Of a stretch of 16,055 bases of DNA, positions 1-5,464 are shown one piece after another. Numbering within the stretch: the stretch's first letter is position 1; every line of letters starts with the position of its first letter. Origin of the DNA: G039029935 sp039029935 (GTDB lineage Bacteria; Chloroflexota; Anaerolineae; Caldilineales; Caldilineaceae); contig JBCCFC010000134.1 of the NCBI GenBank assembly GCA_039029935.1, positions 1-16,055 on the forward strand. Direction: 5' to 3'. A program made the position numbers and the translations under genes. Under the pieces are notes generated by a model. The model did not search any database. It saw nothing but the letters and a program-made list of their open reading frames with translations, and was not told where the DNA came from.

Positions 1-502
1 CCCACGTTGTCGATGATAGCCAAGCGGGTCCCTGAACGCCAAAGGTATTCCATAGCACACCGTTGAGAACACCATAACGCGGGTTATAAATCCACATCCA
101 CAGCAGCGAGATGGCAACAGGTGGCAGTACGACGGGCATGTAGTAGAGAACACGCCACATACCGATAAAGCGGACGCGTTGATTGAGCAGCACTGCTGTC
201 AATAAGCCTGCAACAATGCCCAACGGGACACGCCCCAGCCCATAGAGAACGGTTACTTTGAGCGATTGATAGAAGAGGTCATCACGCAGAAGCAATTTTT
301 CATAGTTATCCCACCCGATAAAACGTGGTGTCCCGATGAGGTCCCAACGATGGAAACTCAAATAGACAGTGGCGATCATTGGCCCTAAGCTAAAAACCAG
401 AAAGCCAAAAACCCAGAGAGAGACACAGAGATAGCCTGCCAAACTCTCTTTTTGATACATGTTTAGACGCCAGCGCGATGGTTTGGAAGCTAGAGCTGCC
501 AT
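1..502 (-). CDS. Sugar ABC transporter permease, MalF/UgpA type (3' end missing)
   Basis: Inner-membrane subunit of a carbohydrate ABC importer; the gene starts at 502 and leaves the window at position 1, so only about the first 167 residues are present. The translation opens MAALASKPSRWRLNMYQKES, followed by a first membrane segment (about residues 20-45, LCVSLWVFGFLVFSLGPM), the FHRWDLIG / FIGWDNYEKLL region typical of MalF/UgpA-type permeases, and later membrane segments including MPVVLPPVAISLLWMWIYNP. The EAA loop that contacts the ATPase would lie beyond the window edge. A good ribosome site (AAAGGAG, about 6 nt before ATG) fixes the start. It lies 54 bp downstream of the LacI-type regulator on the same strand, so the two are probably co-transcribed and the regulator probably responds to the transported sugar. 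The substrate cannot be read from the sequence. Confidence 0.9.
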   Translation of the reverse strand, partial: MAALASKPSRWRLNMYQKESLAGYLCVSLWVFGFLVFSLGPMIATVYLSFHRWDLIGTPRFIGWDNYEKLLLRDDLFYQSLKVTVLYGLGRVPLGIVAGLLTAVLLNQRVRFIGMWRVLYYMPVVLPPVAISLLWMWIYNPRYGVLNGVLWNTFGVQGPAWLSSTTW

Positions 503-556
503 CTTTTCTCCTTTGTAAACACTTTTTTGTGTAGTTCCCTCGTACCGATTTCTGAC

Positions 557-1609
557 TTAGCCGCTAACCGCCGTTGTTGATGCCCGCACGACCAAATTGG
601 GGGGCAGCGGAATATGTCCGACAGGCTCTGTACAAGTTCCCTGTAGTCGACCCAATAGTCGTTCCACAGCACAACGGGCAATTTCATCCACAGGTTGTCG
701 CACAGTTGTCAACGGCGGGTCTACGATCTCCGCCAGCACAATGTCATCAAACCCAACAATGGATAAATCGTTTGGTACATGCAGACCCAATTCACGCGCC
801 CCGGCATATGTGCCAAAGGCCACCATGTCGTTGATGGTAAATAATGCGGTTGGTGGATTGTCGCTCCTTAACAATTCTAACGAACCCTGTCGTCCCATAT
901 TCATGGTTTCAGAATCACCAAAACCCGTTTCCGATGTTCCCTGCCAAATCAGCGACTCATCAAAGGGAATCTTGGCTGTGGATAGTGCCTGTCTATAGCC
1001 TTCCAAACGGTCCAAGCGGTTGACTGTACGGATCGACCCTGACACAAACCCAATACGGCGATGTCCCAACTTAATCAGGTGACTAACAGCCAAATACGCC
1101 CCTTCTACATTGTCGATGCTGGCACTATCAATGGCATATTGATCAAGCTGCTGTGCCGGCCGATCAAAGGCTACCAAATGTAGACCTTGGTCAAACAACG
1201 TGGCAAGGTGATCAAATGTCTCTGGCGAAGACCCCAGAATAATGCCACGTACCCCATGTCCCCACAATTCTTCGGCATAGTTTTGCTCGCGTTGTGGGTC
1301 ACGCTCGCTGTTACAGAGCAGCACTTGATAGCCGCTTTTTAACGCGACTTCTTCTACATGGCGGGCAAAGATTCCAAAGAATGGGTTCGCCACCGAAGGC
1401 ACAATTAGCCCGATCAGCGAAGTTGCGCCTGTCTTCAACCCTCGTGCGGCGTGGTTGGGACGATAGCCTAGTTGGTCTATCGCTTGTTGAACACGTTCTT
1501 TTGTACTTGGTTTCATGCGCTCGGCTCGATTATTGAGCAGGTTTGACACCGTACTCGGTGAAACCTGCGCAAGCCGTGCGACATCTAAAATAGTTGCTTT
1601 TTCTGGCAT
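557..1609 (-). CDS. LacI-family transcriptional regulator
   Basis: DNA-binding repressor of 350 residues. The N-terminal helix-turn-helix (ATILDVARLAQVSPSTVSNL, about residues 4-23) and hinge region (RVQQAIDQLGYRPNHAARGL) are textbook LacI/GalR; the rest is a periplasmic-binding-protein-like sugar-sensing domain, with SLIGLIVPSVANPFFG opening the first lobe and ALFTINDMVAFGTYAGAREL and LSIVGFDDIVLAEIVDPPLT near the end. The length is normal for the family. I chose the ATG at 1609 because the HTH then starts at residue 4 as usual; a TTG at 1633 would add eight residues and would overlap one of two AACGTT operator-like cores. Neither start has a clear ribosome site. The downstream permease makes this a local regulator of a sugar-uptake operon, probably also controlling itself through the operator at 1642-1653. 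The effector is unknown. Confidence 0.95.
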   Translation of the reverse strand: MPEKATILDVARLAQVSPSTVSNLLNNRAERMKPSTKERVQQAIDQLGYRPNHAARGLKTGATSLIGLIVPSVANPFFGIFARHVEEVALKSGYQVLLCNSERDPQREQNYAEELWGHGVRGIILGSSPETFDHLATLFDQGLHLVAFDRPAQQLDQYAIDSASIDNVEGAYLAVSHLIKLGHRRIGFVSGSIRTVNRLDRLEGYRQALSTAKIPFDESLIWQGTSETGFGDSETMNMGRQGSLELLRSDNPPTALFTINDMVAFGTYAGARELGLHVPNDLSIVGFDDIVLAEIVDPPLTTVRQPVDEIARCAVERLLGRLQGTCTEPVGHIPLPPNLVVRASTTAVSG

Positions 1610-1641
1610 TTTTTTATTTAAAAGTTGGTGCAACGTTTTAC

Positions 1642-1653
1642 TGTAACGTTATA
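1642..1653. promoter_or_regulatory. Candidate LacI-type operator
   Basis: TGTAACGTTATA is a near-perfect palindrome with the central CG typical of LacI/GalR operators (one mismatched pair). It overlaps the last bases of the -10 box and the predicted start point of the regulator promoter. A second AACGTT core lies at 1632-1637, 13 bp from the AACGTT core at 1645-1650. Autorepression is inferred from position and symmetry. Confidence 0.55.
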
Positions 1654-1679
1654 CTAACATACAAAAAAAATTTTGTCAA
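1651..1679 (-). promoter_or_regulatory. Promoter of the LacI-permease operon
   Basis: On the minus strand there is a perfect -35 box TTGACA (1674-1679), a 17-bp spacer that is a nearly pure A/T run, and a -10 box TAGTAT (1651-1656, 4 of 6 consensus bases). Transcription would begin near 1644, giving a leader of about 35 nt before the ATG at 1609. Confidence 0.65.
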
Positions 1680-1722
1680 ATGGAAATTTTGCGATCAGTT
1701 TTGAGGTTGCTCTGTTCAACTT

Positions 1723-1752
1723 TAGACAATACCTATCATTTTATTGTATGAT
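1723..1752 (+). promoter_or_regulatory. Promoter of the zinc-ribbon membrane protein
   Basis: TAGACA at 1723-1728 (5 of 6 bases of the -35 consensus), an 18-bp spacer and TATGAT at 1747-1752 (5 of 6 bases of the -10 consensus) on the plus strand. The leader to the TTG start at 1838 would be about 80 nt. Confidence 0.5.
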
Positions 1753-1764
1753 CTCTAATCGTAG

Positions 1765-1809
1765 ACCAATGAAGAATTGGTGAATTTATGAATAATTAGT
1801 TGGTGAATT
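1765..1809 (+). repeat. Inverted and direct repeats in the leader of the zinc-ribbon gene
   Basis: ACCAAT (1765-1770) and ATTGGT (1776-1781) form a perfect 6-bp inverted repeat around a 5-nt loop. The 10-mer TTGGTGAATT then occurs at 1777-1786 and again at 1800-1809. The element sits between the predicted promoter and the start codon. It may be a regulator site or a weak leader hairpin; no function is shown. Confidence 0.45.
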
Positions 1810-1837
1810 GTTAATAATTGGAGCGCAAGGAGCAATT

Positions 1838-2152
1838 TTGTCTGTCAACCAACCCAAACCAGAAGTCGATGAACAAATTTTTGAAGCCTACAAAACAGTC
1901 CGGAACCGCCAATGGGCAGCATCATCTCTCGCCGTATGTATCGCTGTCCCGTTGATGATTGTTCGCCGCAGTGAGGGCGAATTTATATGGGGGTTGCCTG
2001 CCGAGTGGGTGGCATTGGCAGGCTTTGGCATCATTTTAGCCATTCTGGCCTTTTCAATGTACAACTGGCGTTGCCCCTCTTGCAAGAAGGCACTGGGGAA
2101 AGGCTTTGACCCTAATTTTTGCCCCAAATGTGGAATTCAGTTACACGAATAA
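1838..2152 (+). CDS. Small membrane protein with C-terminal zinc ribbon
   Basis: Predicted 104-residue protein of unknown function. Residues 1-25 are soluble and polar, two hydrophobic segments follow (about 28-42 and 57-74), and the C-terminus is a four-cysteine zinc ribbon with CxxC pairs at Cys79/Cys82 and Cys95/Cys98 (CPSC and CPKCG). Such ribbons commonly bind structural zinc. The start is a TTG at 1838 because AAGGAG lies 5 nt before it; an upstream in-frame TTG at 1808 has no ribosome site and falls inside a repeat. It is transcribed alone, and its stop lies only 8 bp from the stop of the convergent acyltransferase gene, with no visible terminator between them. I cannot assign a role. 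Confidence 0.75.
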   Translation: MSVNQPKPEVDEQIFEAYKTVRNRQWAASSLAVCIAVPLMIVRRSEGEFIWGLPAEWVALAGFGIILAILAFSMYNWRCPSCKKALGKGFDPNFCPKCGIQLHE

Positions 2153-2160
2153 TGCCCCAA

Positions 2161-2964
2161 TCAGGTCACAGTATTAAGTACTTCGGTCTGGTCAATTGGA
2201 AAGCCCATTGCGACTGTAATGTCGTGCTGCGCCTCTTTGGCTAACACAGCAGGCTCATCATCCGGCGTTGGGTAGACGGTTTCTAGTGGGATAAATTCAG
2301 CGTAGAGTGGACCCGGAAATTGGGCAAAACGCCAAACTGCGCTTGTCAGACTTTCGCCACGCCCACCATGCCATACGACCAGTTCGGGTTGACTATAGCG
2401 GATAGCGCATGGTAGATAGGGGATGCTGTTTTGGGCTGCAATTTCAAATGCACCATGCCGAAAAGGTAGTAGCCTATCACCGGGACCCAGCTTCCCTTCT
2501 GGATAGAGGACAATAGGCAGGTGAGGGGTGCTATAAAACGCTTCCGCGACCGCTTTGCGCACCTGTAGACGAGATTCAGTGTTATCACGTGTGACATAGA
2601 TGGTATCCGCTGTTGCCGTAAGCCATCCCAGCCCAAATCGTTGACGCACCTCGATTGCGCTTAAAAAGCGAGCAGGCGTCTCGGCGAGAATGATCAGGAT
2701 GTCGAGAAATGAGACATGGTTTGGAAAGAGAAACCCCTGATGTTGGGCCAATTTTTCTGAATCGGTGCAGCTAAACTTTACATTGAAGACCCACGAAAAA
2801 ATGTGGATCATCAAGCGTATGATCGAGACGGGCAAGCGCACCCCTTCCTCTCTTCGGCTGGGAATGCGTATGGGTAGCCAACCAAAGAGGAAGATGACGA
2901 GCATCCCAAAAAGAACAACGCTAACAATAAAAACAAGACGGACTAAGGCACGGAGTTGATTCAT
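2161..2964 (-). CDS. 1-acyl-sn-glycerol-3-phosphate acyltransferase family protein (PlsC-like)
   Basis: Membrane-bound acyltransferase of the PlsC/LPLAT family, which moves an acyl group to a lysophospholipid or related acceptor during membrane lipid synthesis. In the 267-residue form, an N-terminal membrane segment (about 8-30) is followed by the catalytic HX4D motif in NHVSFLD (His83, Asp88), the acceptor-binding block YPEGKLGPG (from Tyr154) and the later PCAIRY block (about 185-190). All core motifs are intact. The start is ambiguous: an ATG at 3027 would add 21 residues but would place a perfect 14-bp palindrome (3005-3018) inside the gene, so I prefer the ATG at 2964. Neither has a strong ribosome site. 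It is divergent from a second acyltransferase gene and probably shares its control region. The exact substrate is unknown. Confidence 0.87.
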   Translation of the reverse strand: MNQLRALVRLVFIVSVVLFGMLVIFLFGWLPIRIPSRREEGVRLPVSIIRLMIHIFSWVFNVKFSCTDSEKLAQHQGFLFPNHVSFLDILIILAETPARFLSAIEVRQRFGLGWLTATADTIYVTRDNTESRLQVRKAVAEAFYSTPHLPIVLYPEGKLGPGDRLLPFRHGAFEIAAQNSIPYLPCAIRYSQPELVVWHGGRGESLTSAVWRFAQFPGPLYAEFIPLETVYPTPDDEPAVLAKEAQHDITVAMGFPIDQTEVLNTVT

Positions 2965-3004
2965 TCTTGGACTCTCAATGTTTCTTTCTGTGACTTTAAA
3001 ATGA

Positions 3005-3018
3005 GCAGAATATTCTGC
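3005..3018. promoter_or_regulatory. Perfect 14-bp palindrome (candidate operator)
   Basis: GCAGAATATTCTGC reads the same on both strands. Its CAGAAT half-site recurs at 3048-3053 and, inverted as ATTCTG, at 3080-3085, which are the arms of the larger inverted repeat next to it. Shared half-sites suggest one regulator binding several times between the two plsC genes. This is inference from symmetry only. Confidence 0.45.
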
Positions 3019-3042
3019 ATGATTCATTCCATAATAATAGGT

Positions 3043-3090
3043 TTATACAGAATATCCTAATTTGCAAGTCTATTAAATCATTCTGTATAA
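3043..3090. repeat. Perfect 11-bp inverted repeat around the plsC divergent promoter
   Basis: TTATACAGAAT (3043-3053) is the exact reverse complement of ATTCTGTATAA (3080-3090), with 26 bp between them. Each arm contains a -10-like sequence pointing outward (TATAAT on plus, TATAAA on minus), so the repeat looks like mirrored promoter/operator arms serving both genes. Confidence 0.6.
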
Positions 3091-3091
3091 T
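3062..3091 (+). promoter_or_regulatory. Rightward promoter of plsC-like gene and methyltransferase
   Basis: TTGCAA (3062-3067) as -35, 18-bp spacer, and a perfect -10 TATAAT (3086-3091). The -10 box overlaps the right arm of the 11-bp inverted repeat. The leader to the preferred ATG at 3243 would be about 145 nt. Confidence 0.6.
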
Positions 3092-3242
3092 ATCTTTGTA
3101 TCAGACTTAACACCGAACATGGCTTAGAAATAAGAAGTAAATAAACGCTTAATCATACAAATTGGTGAGACGTGTCTGCTCACATTCATGTATGACTCGT
3201 ACTTTGGGCGTTTCAGCAAAATTAAACCTATATGCTACTAAA

Positions 3243-3962
3243 ATGTCAAGTTTGAATTATATCTTTGGTCGTTTTATCATACTGATTGGTCGTATCATTG
3301 CCTTGTTTCTGGTCCAAGTTGAGATCAAAGGCCAAGAAAATTATGATGCCAATAAACCATACTTGTTGATTTGCAATCATTTTAGCTGGTTTGATCCACC
3401 AATCTTAAGCATTTTTTTGCCCAAAGTGCCTCACTTTGTGCTGGCAACCGAGGCTCTCGATGCATGGTATATTCGTGTTGTGGTCAAGGTCTTTGAGTTT
3501 ATTCCGATCTGGCGTGGACAGGTGGATCGCGGTGCAATGCGCGCCATCGTTGAGATGTTAGAGCAGGATGAACCTGTTCTGATTTTTCCAGAAGGTGGTG
3601 TTGACCCAGAAATGGCCGAGCGTGTGGCAAAAGGCGAGCAGGTGCATGAAGTGGGTGGTCACATGTCCAGAGAAAGCGCGCAGTTGATGACAGCGCGGGA
3701 TGGTACAGCCTACCTTGCCAACATGAGCAATGCACAGATATTGCCGATGGCGCTGACTGGCACGGAGCAGATTGTCGGCAATCTGGGTAAATTTCGTCGT
3801 ACAAAGGTGACATTGACTATTGGTGAACCTTTTGGTCCGTTGGTTCTGGAAAAAGGGGTACGCGGTCAAGCACGGAAGCAGCGGCTTCATGAAATGTCGG
3901 ACACGCTGATGAAAGAAATTGCTGCTCTGCTGCCAGAGGAGAACCGAGGCATTTACGCATAA
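3243..3962 (+). CDS. Lysophospholipid acyltransferase family protein (PlsC-like)
   Basis: Second PlsC-family acyltransferase, 239 residues, likely membrane-associated through its N-terminal hydrophobic stretch (about residues 7-27). It shows NHFSWFD with His46 and Asp51 as the HX4D catalytic pair, a FPEGG acceptor-binding block (115-119), and LPMALTGTE as the fourth block. An insert of about 40 residues rich in charged and polar amino acids lies between FPEGG and the fourth block, longer than in the leftward paralogue. The ATG at 3243 is chosen because the conserved hydrophobic N-terminus begins there; in-frame codons further upstream encode a sequence unlike the family, and none has a ribosome site. 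It is followed after 29 bp by a methyltransferase, probably co-transcribed. Substrate unknown. Confidence 0.87.
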   Translation: MSSLNYIFGRFIILIGRIIALFLVQVEIKGQENYDANKPYLLICNHFSWFDPPILSIFLPKVPHFVLATEALDAWYIRVVVKVFEFIPIWRGQVDRGAMRAIVEMLEQDEPVLIFPEGGVDPEMAERVAKGEQVHEVGGHMSRESAQLMTARDGTAYLANMSNAQILPMALTGTEQIVGNLGKFRRTKVTLTIGEPFGPLVLEKGVRGQARKQRLHEMSDTLMKEIAALLPEENRGIYA

Positions 3963-3991
3963 AGTGAATCCAAAACACGGAGGCATTTCTT

Positions 3992-4687
3992 GTGACTGAT
4001 AACCGTTTAAGCAAAAAAATTCAAGAGGATTTTGACCGCATTGCATGGGCAGCACAAGAAGAGGACACCCACCCAAAATGGGACCATAACAATCATTATC
4101 ACAACTTTCTTCTAAAGCAGTTGCCAACCCCATGTGGAACTGTGCTAGAGGTTGGTTGTGGTATAGGGGAGTTTGCACACCGCTTGGGGCAACATGTGGC
4201 TCAGGTCACGGCTGTCGATTTATCGCCCAAGATGGTTGACGTTGCCAATCAGCGTTTGCAACACGTTGGTAACATTGACTTTCATGTAGCCGATATCATG
4301 ACATGGACATTGCCGCCAGAGCACTTTGATGCCATCGTGTCGATTGCAACATTGCATCATATATCATTAGAGCTATTACTGCCCAAGCTACAGGCTGCAT
4401 TGAAACCGGGTGGACGGTTGGTGGTTTTGGATTTGTTGCAACACGCCCATCCTTGGGACGCGGCCAGTGATTTGGTGGCGGTCCCATTGAATTGGCTATA
4501 TGAGAAACGTTTGAATCGGGGAGTGACGTCATCCACCGAAGCGGCAATGGCAATGCAGGCGCATATAGAAACTGACCAGTATTTGACATTGGCAGAGGCA
4601 AGGCAAATTTACACATCAGTATTAGCGGGCGCAAAGGTACGTAAGCATCTGTTTTGGCGATATTCTGTTGTGTGGGAAAAATCGTAG
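3992..4687 (+). CDS. Class I SAM-dependent methyltransferase
   Basis: Predicted cytosolic methyltransferase of 231 residues with the Rossmann-type SAM fold. Motif I is EVGCGIGEFAHRL (about 53-65), the acidic residue at the end of beta-2 is Asp76 (VTAVDLSPKM), motif III includes Asp101 (FHVADI), and FDAIVSIATLHHI (about 112-124) is the post-motif strand seen in small-molecule methyltransferases. The GTG start at 3992 is supported by GGAGG at 3979-3983, 8 nt upstream. Its position just behind a lysophospholipid acyltransferase suggests a lipid or quinone-like acceptor, but the substrate cannot be deduced. A strong hairpin begins at its stop codon. Confidence 0.87.
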   Translation: MTDNRLSKKIQEDFDRIAWAAQEEDTHPKWDHNNHYHNFLLKQLPTPCGTVLEVGCGIGEFAHRLGQHVAQVTAVDLSPKMVDVANQRLQHVGNIDFHVADIMTWTLPPEHFDAIVSIATLHHISLELLLPKLQAALKPGGRLVVLDLLQHAHPWDAASDLVAVPLNWLYEKRLNRGVTSSTEAAMAMQAHIETDQYLTLAEARQIYTSVLAGAKVRKHLFWRYSVVWEKS

Positions 4688-4739
4688 GGGTACGGGGTGG
4701 CGCAAATGGCCGATTTCCCTTGTACCATCCCATACCCCT
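4686..4739. terminator. Hairpin between convergent genes (possible bidirectional terminator)
   Basis: Arms at 4686-4700 and 4725-4739 can pair over 15 positions, with 13 Watson-Crick pairs, one G-U and one mismatch, around a 24-nt loop. It fills the space between a rightward and a leftward stop codon, where a shared terminator is expected. There is no U-tract on either side, so a classic intrinsic terminator is not proven. Confidence 0.5.
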
Positions 4740-4745
4740 GCAACC

Positions 4746-5330
4746 CTAGTATTCTAAAATCTCCGAGTGGTAGGCATATCCAGGCTCAAACAACAGCAGT
4801 GAATAGCGTTTCTTGCGCCCAAATTTTTCACCCTGAAATGTATTTTCTGGGGTAATGGCGTGGCTCCACTTGTGTCGCGAATCACCAGCCATCACATACA
4901 TCGACTTTGTGGGGATCAAGATTTGCTCATGACGATTCGGTGGGTCTTCCTCATAATAATGAACGACACAGGGTGAGTTAAAGCTAAACACAGCCACTGT
5001 GTCGCCACTTAGCGACGATGCATCAATATGACGTTTGATATAGCCATTGGCTTCATAGCCCAACAGCGAACAACCAAGGCGAAGCGTCCCTCGCGCGGGC
5101 ACGTTAAACACCTCTAGCTCCTTCATCTTGCCAAACAAATACTCAATCATCGGATAAAACACTGTGTCAAAGGCATCATCATCGGCAAACGAAAAGCCAT
5201 CATAATGCCCAACATTTTTCTCATAATAGGCTTGGTTCAGTTGATCCACAAACGGATCATGAAATGAGTCTGGCACAACATTTTCATAAAAGCGTAGCCC
5301 TGGCACATTGGTTTGAACTGGCTGCATCAT
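4746..5330 (-). CDS. AlkB-like Fe(II)/2-oxoglutarate-dependent dioxygenase
   Basis: A 194-residue enzyme of the AlkB-like dioxygenase superfamily, which couples decarboxylation of 2-oxoglutarate to oxidation of a substrate; AlkB itself removes methyl groups from damaged DNA or RNA. The iron triad is visible as His101-x-Asp103 (KRHID) and His157 (SRHKWSHAI), and Arg175 (KKRYSLLLFE) fits the 2-oxoglutarate-binding arginine. The 54-residue spacing between Asp103 and His157 equals that I recall for E. coli AlkB. The second arginine of the AlkB RxNxxxR signature is not there: the aligned positions are Phe/Glu, so the substrate may not be a methylated base. The ATG at 5330 is chosen because GGGGG lies 7 nt upstream; an ATG directly after it is equally placed. 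It is the last gene of the leftward run. Confidence 0.8.
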   Translation of the reverse strand: MMQPVQTNVPGLRFYENVVPDSFHDPFVDQLNQAYYEKNVGHYDGFSFADDDAFDTVFYPMIEYLFGKMKELEVFNVPARGTLRLGCSLLGYEANGYIKRHIDASSLSGDTVAVFSFNSPCVVHYYEEDPPNRHEQILIPTKSMYVMAGDSRHKWSHAITPENTFQGEKFGRKKRYSLLLFEPGYAYHSEILEY

Positions 5331-5437
5331 TCTTATCCCCCTACAAACTATTTTGGTGACATTTTCACCCAAATCACTACTAACAATTTTAAACCAATGG
5401 GGTCTTGTTGTCCGTCAAATGGCTTTCGTTTTCGGCC

Positions 5438-5464
5438 TATCTTGTTTATCTTGTCTATCTTGTC
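5438..5464. repeat. Three tandem 9-bp repeats at the end of the membrane-protein gene
   Basis: TATCTTGTT, TATCTTGTC and TATCTTGTC follow one another exactly. The stop codon of the leftward membrane-protein gene lies in the second unit, so the last coding bases are part of the repeat. A change in copy number would alter little of the protein. Confidence 0.75.

Noticed and set aside
3558..4178. Minus-strand open frame of 206 codons opposite the second plsC-like gene and the methyltransferase
   Set aside because: It crosses the boundary of two well-supported plus-strand genes and shows no recognisable motif.
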